Shown in pieces: positions 50,736 through 62,432 of a stretch of 64,000 bases of DNA. Source of the stretch: Symsagittifera roscoffensis. Lineage: Eukaryota; Xenacoelomorpha; Acoela; Convolutidae. Where the stretch lies: positions 11,576,670 through 11,640,669 of the forward strand of contig NC_087062.1 in NCBI RefSeq assembly GCF_963678635.1, given 5' to 3'. Position numbers and translations under genes: made by a program. The notes under the pieces are model-generated. The model was not told the origin of the DNA. It saw nothing but the letters and a program-made list of their open reading frames with translations, and did not search any database. Each line of letters begins with the position of its first letter. Position 1 is the stretch's first letter.

Positions 50736-52104
50736 TAATAAGTCTGTTGCAGTATATCCAATAGATGGCATCAAGCCATGAGTCCCCTGAACAAAGATAT
50801 AGTGACCGATTGCAAGCAGAGGCGAATATGAGCTAAGGACCTCTTTATATACACACAGTATAGAGTTAAAACAACAAGAAGCTGAAGAACCAGTAAAGAT
50901 GACTTCACACGATGGTATGATTGAAGAAAGAACTAGAAAACTAAAAAAGTAAAAGCTCAAAAAAATCTGTTTTAACTCATTAATTTCTAGCAAAAGGTTG
51001 ACTTGGGGTTCATTTTGGAGCATCGTATCGGAGCTTCGCATATCGTAAAAAAAAGTAATTTTGTAAGCCTCGGTAATAGTTCATTTAGGCAAAGATATCA
51101 GACAATCGAATATTGAATTAACATCTGAACAAAACTGACGAAAAGTAATCAAAGCCGACAATCTTTAAGCAGCCACAAGTGGAGCCGAAAAAAAAACAAT
51201 TTATTTTAATTATATAAAAGCCAGAAACTACATTGAAAAACACTTGCACTTACAACTTCAATGAAAGTTGCTTACAAAACAAGAAAAATCCGTGATAAGT
51301 TGAATAAGTCAACAATCTTAGACACACCTTGAGCCAAAAAAAACACACGTTTATAACTTTTCAAGTCACCCACTGAAATAACCTTGAACAACACTTGCGA
51401 TTGCAATTGCACAGAAAAGTTGTTTACAGCACAAGCAAAGTCCTCAATATGGCAATAAAGCCGACAATCTTACAGAAGACACCAGTCGTGCCGAAAAAAC
51501 CTTAGAGGTTAATTAAAAAATTTGAGGTCCCCTGAAACTACCTTACACCAGGATAACCGGTTTCTGTGCAAGTAGCAAAGAATGTTCCGACCAGTTTTAA
51601 AAAATTACAACAAAAATTAGTTTTCCAATTGTTGTCGTTTTTTCGGCTTGGTGTGATAAAGGAATCTGAGCGAAAAAGTAGAGCTTAAGCAATTTTGTCA
51701 ATTATGTAAAATATGCAAATTGGAAAACAAATTTTGAAGACAACTAGCAAGAAAAACAAAATAGAAATACAAAAAAAAAAATTAATTTTCCAAAAATTGT
51801 TCCCAAATTTTTGAAGTTATTGATTCTTAAGATGAAGCTAAAAACTCAAAAACTAACTTCATCAGAGTTAAACTAAATTTTTAAGGCTTATGTTAAGCAT
51901 AAATAAGCTAATGTAAGCCTGCTCACTCGCTCGAAATTAGACGAAAAATCAAAAATTTCAAACCGGTTTTTCTCGACACCGGGAAAAAAAATTTTGAAAT
52001 TTTTTGATGTCGTTCGAATCACAAGTGAAAAAGCTTTAATATGATATATCACTCAACCCAGTCCGATGATTTTGCGAGGAAATCAAAAAAGACTGCTCGC
52101 TTGC

Positions 52105-52396
52105 TTTATTCGCCCGACAAAACTGAGCAGACAAACGAAAGTCCGACAATTCAATTCTTACCGGAAAACAATTTCAAATTTCTGGAAAAAAAAACAAGAT
52201 TCGACCGGAACTCAACTCCTGACCTTAGGTTTACAAAGGCGACGGCGTCAACTTTGGGCCAAGTGCAAACGGATATGAAAGTTCTAAGTCATCAATAAAA
52301 AAATTCAACTAAGAAAATTGATTAAGATTTGTGAGAAGAAATGCTTAAAGGAAAAAAAGTCCACTTCCCGATTACAAGACACTTGCTTTCGCAAGT
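52105..52396 (-). repeat. Composite tRNA-like / paired-hairpin repeat
   Basis: CCCGACAAAACTGAGCAGAC at the left, antisense tRNA-like block 52200-52265, hairpins 52350-52396 with ACTTGC-TTTC-GCAAGT as the second stem. Confidence 0.6.
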
Positions 52397-53046
52397 ATAA
52401 TTAATAAGATCAGAAATTGTAGGAACAACAAATAAGTCAAATAAGCCGACAGAATTGAAGCCGACAGCCAATAAGCTGAAAACCAGCACAACAGAATAGT
52501 GTCTACGATTGCCATATATGCACTAACGGCAAAGTGGTACACACAATTCAAAATCTAAACCGTGAGATTAATCGACAACCATAAACCGAAAAACCATCAG
52601 CGAACCTTCAACAATATTATTAAGAATGGTGCTGATCTTGAGGAAAAATCACGCCTCTTGAATAGATTGCAAAATTAGCGTGGGAAGAAAATAAGCGGTA
52701 TCAAAACAGAAAGAAAAAACTTGAGCAAAAGCCCATCAAGCCGATTAAAAAAATTCAAAGGTTTGAAACTAATAAAAAAGACTAAATCCCATTCCTTCAA
52801 AAGACACACGCATAAAAAATCGTTCATCAAATGGCGTAATATGATGCCACTAAGCCGATACAAAACTAGGCCGAAACCTATTAAGCCGAAAAATGCATCT
52901 TAAACTAAAAAAGAGAAATTTTATCAAATCGAGTTGGTAAAATTATAACCAACATGAAATGCTAAATCTCTCAATTTATGTCGGTTGTTGGAGTATTTCC
53001 AACAAAGATGACCAGGAGATGAATGTCTTTTGGACCAAGCGATTTA

Positions 53047-53093
53047 CGGGGAAAAATCTAGTACCCGATTGCAATACCCTTGCTGATCGCAAA
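53047..53093 (+). repeat. Paired-hairpin module
   Basis: CGGG...CCCG first stem, then TTGCAATACCCTTGCTGATCGCAA with one unpaired position in the second stem. Confidence 0.55.
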
Positions 53094-53255
53094 GGTAAAG
53101 AAAAAACAAATTTCAAATCAAAAAGATGCACTTTGGCGTTTGCGTCTACGAATTTTGAGGCTTTTTCTTGGACAAAAAAAAACAACGCGAACAAAATAAG
53201 TGTCTTCACTACCTTCATTGACACTTAATTAACATGGCCAACAGACAGTTGGAAA

Positions 53256-53706
53256 AAAGTCAATGAACGCAAGGAAACTGAAAAAAAAACCGAATTGTTT
53301 TTTCAAAAATCTTCAACCTTTGAATTTCGAAGAAAAAATAGATGGCCTTAAAGCTCTTTGAATTTGTAGAAAAACTTATCATGGACACTTTTTTGATAAA
53401 AAAAACTACCCCAATTTGAGAAAACTGGATCAATAAGTATAACTTTTATCTCGATGGTAAATCTGATAATTGTTTTCCATTTTCGAAATTAGAAGTCGAT
53501 CACGTTTTTCGTGACCTTTACAATTTCGCTGTTCGATAGCGGAGTTTGCCTTTTAACAATAGAAATGCACTGAACTTAAAGAGAAATCTTAAGTCAAACC
53601 GCGAAGAATCAAAATTGATCATGAACAAATTTTAAGAACTTTTTCTTAAAAAAAATCAAAATGAGCAACACCTATATAAAAGTACTCAATACATTCATTA
53701 GTCTTA
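53256..53706. mobile_element. Miniature inverted-repeat element, copy 3 (diverged)
   Basis: Left end AAAAGTCAATGAACGCAAGG, right end ACATTCATTAGTCTT; the interior follows the same block order as copies 1 and 2. Termini have mutated. Confidence 0.65.
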
Positions 53707-54066
53707 AAAATGGCCTAAAAGCTCTTAGAATTTCTGGAACAATTCAAAGCTGACACTTTTTTGATAAAATTAACCCAACTTGAGAAAACTGTATCAATAC
53801 GTTAAAATTTTTAATTCGCTGGGAAATTCGATAATTAAATTCCACTTTCGAAGCTAGAAGTCGATCACGTTTCTCGTGACCTAAAAAATTTTCGCTGTTC
53901 GATAGTGGAGCTTGCCGTCCTTTTGAGAAAGGAAATGAACTGATCTTAAAAATAAATCAAATCAAACCGCGAAAAAGTCAAACCGGAATTTGAAACTTTT
54001 CCTGAAAAACGAAAAAAAATCATCGCGACCAATATAAGAGTCTAAACTACGTATATCGACTCTAAA
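53707..54066. mobile_element. Miniature element, adjacent partial copy
   Basis: Starts within the interior (AAATGGCCTAAAAGCTCTTAG) directly after copy 3 and ends ACGTATATCGACTCT, so the left terminus is missing: a tandem partial copy. Confidence 0.6.
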
Positions 54067-54310
54067 AACAATCTTACTGAAATTTTTATTTTCGACAAAA
54101 TATCGAAACGCAATGACAAAACATTACAAAGAAAAATTCATAAATGTATTCCAAAATACATAATTCATTAAAATGATTGTGGCAAACAAGTTACAACGAT
54201 TTAGGCTAGCATTCATTTCAAGCATAAAGCACAAGCATTGTTGCATTTATAATTTACTGCTAAAAGCTTCATGATTGATGAGCTTTAGCTATTTCTGCGA
54301 GCTACAAAAT

Positions 54311-57300
54311 CTAGCTAACTCTTGACTTTCGGATTGAGAATACAGACACGTTCAGAGACTCTGCAATTTCCCTCACGACACAGATTCCAAAATGAAGATG
54401 AGCCATCGTTACAAGAGTAGAAAAAATGTACAATGTGTTCAGCTCTAGTGATGACGTCACAATTTGCGGAGGAAGAAAGAGGAGGCAGGAAACCATAAGT
54501 ATATAGGGGTACATCATCCAGTTGAGTAGCTGTACTTTGGTGGAGGTCATCTGGGCAATGATTACCCTGCAGAGGTGACTGGAGAAGAGAACCCCTTGGT
54601 GCCAGAGAAACAGACGGGGCTCCTAAAACAAATCTCAATTTGAAGAAAAAATCTTTTTGTTAATTTATTGCCATAAAATATTGTAAAAGCAAATAGGGTT
54701 GGCTTTGAAGAAGATACAATAAAAATCAGACCGAAGCAGATGTGAAGTACCTTCATAGCTCAATGTCCTCATTAAAAAAATCAGTTTTTCTTCAACGCAG
54801 TGGCTAGTTTTGTAGAAAAAAAACGCACTGATAAAAACTGGTCGTGCTGATTATTTAAGTACGTGGAATTCTTGACTAACCATTTTTGCGATGTTATTCT
54901 GTGAAAAGAAGAGCCAACTGGTAGAAAACAGAGCGAGCAACGCCACTGACAACAAAGGCGCCATGCCGTCTAGAAATCCATACTTCAATTGATTGACTGG
55001 TGAGTACTTGGCGTATATATTATTGAGAGATACTGGAAAAGATAAGACGAAGTTCGCGAACACTACTATGATTGTTAGACATGACACGACTGAATATCCA
55101 GGGATCACATCCCGCTGCCAAAGGTGAACTCCAATTGAGCCGCTGAGTAAGTAGACTAAAGCTATGCCCAAAAGAGCAAGGTCATAGCCCCAGGGAAGGT
55201 ACAATTCCTGAAATCATAATTGTTTTTATACAACCCCAGGGTCTAATTAGACTGAAGATCGTTTGAACAGGACGGGCTGTTCAGCCCTAAGCGAAGAATC
55301 GCTGTGTACCCATGGGAAAAATGTAAGTTGTTTTTCTAGGGAGAGGAATGCTGCTTCGTCCTCAAACACACGAGTAAGTATACTACAAAAAAAAACATTT
55401 CAGGCTTTTTCAGTGCATAGCTAAGGCACCACAAAAATGATTCCTCGAAGGATTTTTTGGCATAATTGGCTGTGTTCGTAAAACATAATTAAATTACTGT
55501 CTTTTGTAGCTTGGGGGTTACTTACTCAAAAAATTACAGTCAAAATTGTAAAATATTTACTATAAATTGATTCCTAACGCACCTGTGTGTTGTACTTCTC
55601 CCAATGGGACAGTGCAAATGTGAAGAATATGCACCAAGTGATCACGTGCATCTCTATTGTGCCTCCTCCGTGAGCATGGTCCCTTCCGAAGGCGGAGAAG
55701 ATGGCTACAGGCATGAACACTGTGGACAAACTGTCCACTCCATGGTCAAACAGCTCTCCTGCAAATCATACATTCACTCAAGATGCAAGAGTCTCATAGA
55801 GTCTAAGAAACCCTTCCTGATTCTTTGCGGTTGGCCTTAGACCGAAATCTGACATATGATTGAAAATAAATGCGAATCTACACGTATCTCAAAAAAGAGC
55901 AGACGGTTACTGTGCAACTAGCAAATCAAATTCCCACCACACAGACAAAAACTTTAAAAAAATCATTTTCCCAAATTTGTGTCATATTTGTGCATGATGT
56001 TCCAGAGGAAAAAAACTAAAGCTTATACCACTAGTCAATTCTTCATAGTCGTGACAGATTTCTTCAAAGAAAATACAACAAAACATCAATAAAATTATCA
56101 TTTTTGCATTTGTTTCTTATTATATTAAGGCATTCAGTTTCTTTAGGAGCATTCAACCTAAGATTGACCAATTCAAGCTTGACGTAAAGTTTGTTGAAGT
56201 GAACAAATAATTTATTGCGACATCCACTTTTGCCTGAACAAACCAAAAATTTTTCTACAGACGCCTTAGGTGCCAATAATTACTTTTTTTGAGGATGGAA
56301 GAGCGTGCCGAAAAAACCCTATTTTTAAATTCAAAATCTCCAAAAAAGCCTTGAAACGGTTTTCTAAAACTGGCATGTAGTGTAGAACAAATTAGTCCTT
56401 ATAGTGTTTTGCGACAGCTCGGAAAATCAATTTGATCGACCAAAAGACCCCGACCCCCCCCCCCCCCCCCCCCCAGCATGAAAGAAAACATTACATCCGC
56501 GTCCGTGAAGGTATTTCTACATCAAGATCAGAACAGTTTTTCCCGTTCAGACTGTAGGGCAGATGTCTATTCGATTAAAATCTTTCTTCATTTTATTTAT
56601 TGCGATTAAAATGAATAAGGAAGTTTTCGAGAGAAGTTTCCAAGCACTCAGATATTTTAAACGTTTTTTTTTTGAAAAAATTTTGAGTAGTGAACATATA
56701 TATTATTAGCTATTTCTCCGCAACTGAGGAGGTAAGATAGCTTTTATTTTATTGTAAACACCTATTTTTCGTTTAAGCCAGATATATTTACCTAATTAAA
56801 AATTTCGATTTTTTAATAACAACAAAACCAACACTGCTTTGAGTATTTCAATTTAGGTTGATGACTAAAAAAAAATAGCACAATAAATGATTTTTCAAGC
56901 AAGCTAAAGAAGCAAGCAAGAAAATTTGAACATGCAAAGCTGTTCGCATAGTCTGCAATGGCTTACAAAAAGCTAAGCTTTTTGAAGCAATCTATCACGC
57001 CAAGAAACATCGCAACTTTTCAAATTGTTATGATGGCGAGAAAATCTGTGCTAAAATCTATGAAGGCAGCCGAAGCGATGAAACTTCAAAACTCAATTTG
57101 ATCTCAGCGTCCTATATTGCGTGCTTCAACTTTAAAATTACCAAAGTAAGCTCTCAAGTTATTTGCTGGCTTGAAAAGATTGAATTGGTGGGAACAAATC
57201 AAAAAACTTTTTTTTGTAAGGCTGTAAATTTTATTTAAGCTTACATCAGGAGCTAACATTGGTTTGCAATTAGTTAAAAGTTCTGGAGGTGAGCTTTTCA

Positions 57301-60138
57301 TATTTGAGCACTTTGAAGTTATTTTGACTGCCGGAGTAAAATTTTTTCAAGCAAGCAATTCAATTACTGAAAACTTGAAAAAAATTCAATTTATTCTACC
57401 TTTCTTGGTTCGCAAATTTGGAGATTTTTGGATTCAAACTATTAACACACGAATCTTCGACCGAATTCAGTTTATAACAACGAAATCAATTGAAACGTTG
57501 AAAGCAAGGTATCCTGCTGAGAAACTGGGCAGTGGAAATTTTAAAAAATTTCGATTTCTTTTGGTAGTTTGAACTGCTTAGCAAAAAACCAAAACTTTTA
57601 ATTGAATGAAACTTTGTAACTTTTCCAAAAACTTTTTAATGGCCAGCATTGATTAGCAAAACTTTGGCTGGTTGTTGCAAGCTATTAAAGATATTAAAAG
57701 AAATATTCTTTTTTGTTGATCCACAAATTGATTCAATGAAGTCAACTTTTTTTTAAAAGAGTCTGATACTTATCTCACCATATTCAAGCTGTCGCAAGCT
57801 ATCAACGGATTGAAAATTCAACCGTTTACAGTTATTCAAAAAGCTTGAATTCAGTCGTGAAGTCGAAAAAACTCAAGGCAAGCTTTCAACGACAAAGTTG
57901 AACTATTTTAAACTGTTGTGATAACTCTCAAGGCTCCTCACGGAAAGGGCTCCATCCAATTTCAGCCTCCCTACGTACCTTGAAGTATGATAGACGGCGC
58001 AAGTATGAGAGGAGTCCCGCATATTACTAATAATGTTAACTAAGTATGATTCGGTTAGTCAATAGAATCGGTCGGTCGTTTTCAACACTTTTCTGTACCT
58101 TTCAACACGATTCATTTGCTTTAACTTGTTTACTAGTAAAATTGATATCACTCAGGCAATAAAAAAGAACGACTTTGAGACACTTTCTAGATCGCGGACA
58201 ACGCACATTTATTGGCACCCCACTATCGCATATGTACCGCCCGCCACCAAATATCACAAAAACTGTACATCGACACGCTGTGTTTAAAATATCAGTTTGA
58301 TTGAAAAATGGGTGCTATAATATGAAAACGCTGGTAACAAGTTCAAGAAAATTTTGAAAACCGTTTCAAATCGAGGCAAGATACATATCTAGAAACTGAA
58401 AATCGATCACAAAACGTCAAGACAATCTGTCTCGACAGTTGGTTTTGACCTTAATAAAGATCCCAAGTTGAAATTTATTCGGCATTGCCTTTCGCTGCCT
58501 TGCGTTGCACCTCCTTCTGCGCTGCTTTGCTCTACCCTGCCTGCGTTGTGTTGCCTTGACTTTCGCTGCCCTGTCTTGCACTGCCCTGCCTTGCGCAGCC
58601 CTGCGTGCGCTACCCGCTGCTCTGCCATCCTCCTTGCCCTGACTTGGCTCTCCTTCCGCTGCCCTGCCCTTCTTTGCGCTGCCTTGCTTTGCGCTGCGCG
58701 GCCATGACCCTCCTTGCCCTATTACGCTGACCTGCCCCTCCTTATGCTGACCTTTCCCTTCTTGTCTTGCGCTGCCTTACATTTGTCTTACGCTGCCGTC
58801 CAAACCGTAGTTGCCTTGCGCTACCCTACCCTGCGCTCAAAACTTCAAGATGATCTGTCTAGACATTTGACATTGACCTCTCCAACTCATTTTATCTGGA
58901 AATTTTAATGTTTTAATTCATCGACTTCTTAAATGTTAAAACTGGCGAATACATTGATACTCAATTTTGAAATTAAAAATTTGGAATATAAGAAACTGAA
59001 GGCATCCACACACATTTTGCATGAAACAAATTGCAAAGCATAAAACCACATTATGTACAAACTATGAATTTCAAAAAATTGCCAGATATATTGAGTTAGA
59101 AAATTTCTGAAATCGAGTTTTCATTATTGTTCTGTTGTTTGAAACAAATCACTTTTTTCTGTTCATTTGATGAATTAAAAATGCGTCAAATGTGTTAACT
59201 AATTACTATTGGAATGTCAGAGCTAATGCTATGAAAAAGCTGTAAAAATGCACTAAAAGTGGTACCAATATTTGCGACGCAGGTTGGAAAAAAAGAAGGT
59301 TCGTACTAATACACTCGCTTCGCAAGTGTAAGAACGTTTTACAATTAAATATAAGATTATCTGGTTAACTACGATTAACTTCAATACATTGAAAAGATGA
59401 GTTGCTCTGACTGCCATTGTACTTTTCGCTCAGAAAAAAGTTTTTGTTAAAATTTAGAAGAAAAACGCCCTCTTACGCAGAGAACTTCAAAAAACATGCT
59501 ATTAATTGAAATCTGGAATTTATCTTAAGCAATTCTGAGCGCAGAACAACCTGAGCGCAGAACAAGCAATTCATTCAACAGTCAAAAAACAGCTAAGTTT
59601 GATCATTCAACAGACAATAAACAACTAGAAAAGAATTGATGAGAGTGCCGTTTGACTTCAAAACAAACATTCAAACCATTGAAAAATTTTCAAGATAATC
59701 CAAAGGTCGTTCTGCTGCATGCTTACTTACAAGTTCTAGCCAAAAATAAATCATTTCAAACATATTTCACATACCTAGAGGGGATGAAGATTTCGTCCTT
59801 TTAGCTTGTTTGCCATCTATCCCGTCCAAAGTGTGAGATCCAAAATGAAACACTAGCATCACAAGCCACACCCACTTCGAAATAGGCGCCACTTCCGGAT
59901 GAGTGGGCGAGCTAGCATAGAAGTACCAGTCATAATAGCACGTAATTAGAAAGTTACTGGCAGCCAATATGAATCCGAGGAATGTTAGAGTATTTGGGGC
60001 CAGCCAAGGTGGCGCTAGAGTAACGACTCTGTCCCAAAAAGGGTGCATGACATAGATGGAGAGAGGACTGGTGTCTAAGGCACGGTACTTGTAGGAGTCA
60101 AACCCTCTAAGGGTCTGGGTGGAATAGTACCTCATCAT
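54311..60138 (-). CDS. Ethanolamine phosphotransferase (EPT1 / SELENOI family)
   Basis: Four exons, 60138-59775, 55758-55583, 55207-54881 and 54622-54311, join in phase to 392 residues (vertebrate enzyme about 397). The enzyme moves phosphoethanolamine from CDP-ethanolamine to diacylglycerol, making phosphatidylethanolamine in ER/Golgi membranes. The CDP-alcohol phosphotransferase motif is present: Asp105, Asp108, Gly109, Ala112, Gly122, Asp126 and Asp130. The usual Arg after Ala112 is Lys113. Further matches are SYKYRALDTSPLS, YVMHPFW, LSHWEKYNT and LPWGYD, with several hydrophobic membrane spans. It ends FSIRKSRVS and TAG, so the selenocysteine tail of the vertebrate protein is absent. The start is at the MM pair; exon 1 is preceded by acceptor ATATTTCAG only 7 nt before ATG 60138, so a 5' exon or spliced leader is expected. 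Intron 1 is 4.0 kb and repeat-rich. Confidence 0.93.
55235..55380 (-). repeat. SINE fragment in EPT1 intron 2
   Basis: GGGCTGTTCAGCCC, CGCTGTGTACCCATGG and ATGCTGCTTCGTCCTCAA match the body of the SINE at 33780-34084; no tRNA head remains. Confidence 0.5.
56454..56474. repeat. Poly(C) run of 21 in EPT1 intron 1
   Basis: Uninterrupted C run on the plus strand (poly-G on the EPT1 coding strand), preceded by GACCCCGA. Confidence 0.95.
58488..58836. repeat. C/T-rich degenerate minisatellite in EPT1 intron 1
   Basis: Dozens of CTGCCTTGCG / CTGCCCTGCC variants in a row with local G+C far above the surroundings. Open frames on both strands here are by-products of the repeat. Confidence 0.85.
59108..59330. 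repeat. Dispersed repeat related to 20225-20445
   Basis: Shares TTCATTTGATGA, GTGTTAACTAATTA, GGAATGTCAG and AGTGGTACCAATAT blocks with units C1/C2. A short piece of the right end recurs at about 63015-63070. Confidence 0.55.
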
Positions 60139-60145
60139 GAACTCC

Positions 60146-60807
60146 CTGAAATATACGCACAAAATATAGATTGTCAATTAAACGCAACAGATAGCACAAC
60201 CAAGTAAAAAATTACAGAAAAGAACTGAAATTACACCAGGAATAACTTAGGATCTATTATGCATCACATGTGGCCAATATTCGATTGTAGCACGCGTAGC
60301 GAGATATTCCACAATGCTTTGTGAAGGTTTTACCAAAGAATTTAGATGTAAAGGCACATGTTGACACATCAAAAAAACTTACGGATTTAGTAACTTCTAA
60401 TGCAACAAGACGTTTCGCAAAAAGTTAAAAAATTATACAGAACGCTTTGGATGCATAATAATTGGTTTTGCCATTGATCAATCGCGTTTATTACAAAGCA
60501 GTGTTTTAAGAACTTACAATGACTTATCTCAACTAGATTTATCTGAAGTTCAAGTAATCTAGTTCGAAATACTTCAGAAAATTCAAAGGTTCGATGTCCT
60601 TGTACAATCACTTTCAATGCTTTGATTGCATAACTAGTACTGACTGATCCTTGACAACGTGATGTTCATATTTATTTTGCCAACTGCTTGGAAAAATCAA
60701 GAAGGAACAAAGACTAAATAATATATTCTGATTTAAGAGGTCAACATTTACTCAATAATAGTTTATAGGTCTATAATCTAAAGTGTAATTTTGAAATGTA
60801 ATCCTTC
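60146..60807. other. Spacer between EPT1 and the Pro/Ser-rich gene
   Basis: About 660 bp, no supported exon. It should include the upstream exon or promoter of EPT1 and the 3' end of the next minus-strand gene. Confidence 0.45.
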
Positions 60808-61398
60808 CTATCTGCATCTTGGAGGTGTGTGACTGTTACTTATCAAGACATCGTCGCTCGATGCTTGAGACGATTGTTCTTCGTCTGATCTGTCACCATA
60901 ACTTGACTTATAATCATTGCCTGACCAATTCTGATCTTCTATTTTTCTAGAGGCAGGGTAACTTCTACTCCCATGAGACCGCGAAGACTTCGACTCCGAT
61001 CCCAGATGATATGAAATTTTACGATGACGTTCATTCGATACTGCCGTTGCTTTGGCCACTTTATTCTGGTGCCTCGATTTCAGCTTCTTGGCTCTTAGTT
61101 TCTTTTCAGCCGAGCTAGAGCTACTAGAAGACTCATCTGAGCTTCCACTTCTGCTTGATGCGGCACTGTCTGTTGAAGCATCGTCGGCTAATGAGGCCAT
61201 CGGCGGAGGAGGATACGGGACTTTTCTAGTCAGAGGGGGAGGCGGAGGTAATTCGTGATGTTGTTTCGACTTCGAGTGACGTGGCGACTTTTTCTTCTCA
61301 TTGCCCGACAAAAGTCTGACCTTCGGCAACGTTTTGTCATACAACATCGGCGGTGGCGACAAAGTTCCTTTTTCGTGGAATTCAGGCGATAAAGCTCT
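60808..61398 (-). CDS. Last exon of a Pro/Ser-rich protein gene (partial)
   Basis: An open frame runs from acceptor TATTTTAG (exon starts 61398) through 196 codons to a stop at 60808. It begins RALSPEFHEKGTLSPPPM, so it is an internal or last exon rather than a gene start. It contains two proline runs (PPPPPL, YPPPPM) flanking a short basic stretch, a long Ser run (GSSDESSSSSSS), a basic KKLRAKKLKSRHQ block and a Ser/Arg-rich tail ending NSHTPPRCR. Proline runs suggest SH3/WW/EVH1 partners and the basic block a nuclear signal; both are inference. Upstream exons, to the right, were not found. Confidence 0.65.
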   Translation of the reverse strand, partial: RALSPEFHEKGTLSPPPMLYDKTLPKVRLLSGNEKKKSPRHSKSKQHHELPPPPPLTRKVPYPPPPMASLADDASTDSAASSRSGSSDESSSSSSSAEKKLRAKKLKSRHQNKVAKATAVSNERHRKISYHLGSESKSSRSHGSRSYPASRKIEDQNWSGNDYKSSYGDRSDEEQSSQASSDDVLISNSHTPPRCR

Positions 61399-62354
61399 CT
61401 AAAATATAAATGTTATAGAAACAAATGTAGCCAGTTCCGGGGCAAATAGCTTAGAAGGTTCCGACCACAGTACTTAAAAAGAAAAAATTATTTTTCTTTT
61501 TTTAATTTGTGCAGTTCTTATGTTCTTTTACGGACAAGGGAAGCGACAAAAACTAAAATTGGAAACGTTGATATTGAATTCAAATGTCTAAACTTATCGT
61601 AGCAAAATACATAACAAAAAATGTTTTTTTTTCTGATTACTGTCGTTTTTTGTGCGCATGGCAAAAGGGGAAGGACAAAAACTAAGCTTGGAAAAGTTGA
61701 TAATGGCTTCAATTGACTACATTTATTATAGCAAAATACATAAAGAGGCAAAAAGGAGCTTCGCGCTACTTGCGATACAACGAAAACATAGCATGGCAAG
61801 CTAGTTAACAAAAAATGACGAATTGTAAAAATATCGCACAAAAATTAGTCTCTTAAAATCATTATTTGTCTCGAATGAAGTTTATTTCGAGGAAAGCATG
61901 TCAAAAAAACTACCAGCGTAAAAGTATCACGGCAAAAAACCATTTAACGGTAAATTTGCCAACAAAATTAGAATGAACGAACGCTCTTTGAGCTGAAACA
62001 AATCTTGTCATAAAATGTTTGAATTTTTGCCAAGAAGATTATTTTCCCCCGGAAAACTACGCAATAAGAGGCAACCAAGCTAAGTCATTAAAAAATGCTA
62101 AGTGAAGGAAGCGCTAAAAAAGCTTCGAAGCTTGATTTCCTGGAATAAGCTAAATTTTTCACGGCTTAAACTAAATCTTTTTTTAACATCTCAACCTTTT
62201 TTTTACAATCAATGAAATCACGATAGAAAGGTATAAACACAGAAGCGACGCTCTCCTTCGCAAACACTAGCGAGAATACGATAAAAAGCAGCTGTATAAA
62301 GTCCAAAAGGAAAAAGTAGAAATGAACTTCGTACTAGTAAAAAATTGGATGTTT

Positions 62355-62432
62355 CGGAACCGAACCTAGACCTAGGACCCTTCTGCGACCTAGAGATTAT
62401 AAGTCTTAGACTAACCCCTCAGCCACGGACGC
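62355..62432 (-). repeat. Lys-type tRNA-like block
   Basis: Relative of 30798-30867: shares GCGACCTAGAGA...TAAGTCT...CAGCCA...GACGCTTAA; here it lies to the left of the miniature element rather than to its right. Confidence 0.55.

Larger units (their letters stand above)
46394..54310. other. Long gene-free stretch between two minus-strand genes
   Basis: No exon could be supported. It is rich in fragments of dispersed families: TAAGCCGACA-type motifs (46850, 49745, 51440, 52440), tRNA-like composites (49743-50000, 52105-52396), hairpin modules (50690-50735, 53047-53093), GCTTCGCACCAATTGCGATA-type pieces (50280) and two miniature-element copies near 53.3-54.1 kb. A hairpin CGCTTGC-TAATT-GCAAGCG lies at about 47428-47446. 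The frame at 49299-49550 starts with ATG but has no motifs and I do not call it a gene. Confidence 0.6.

Noticed and set aside
57264-57572. 102-codon plus-strand frame in EPT1 intron 1.
   Set aside because: It starts with TTG rather than ATG, has no recognisable motif and no splice signals. It could be an old retroelement scrap but nothing supports it.
58407-58908. Cys/Pro/Ala-rich frames on both strands.
   Set aside because: They are translations of the C/T minisatellite.
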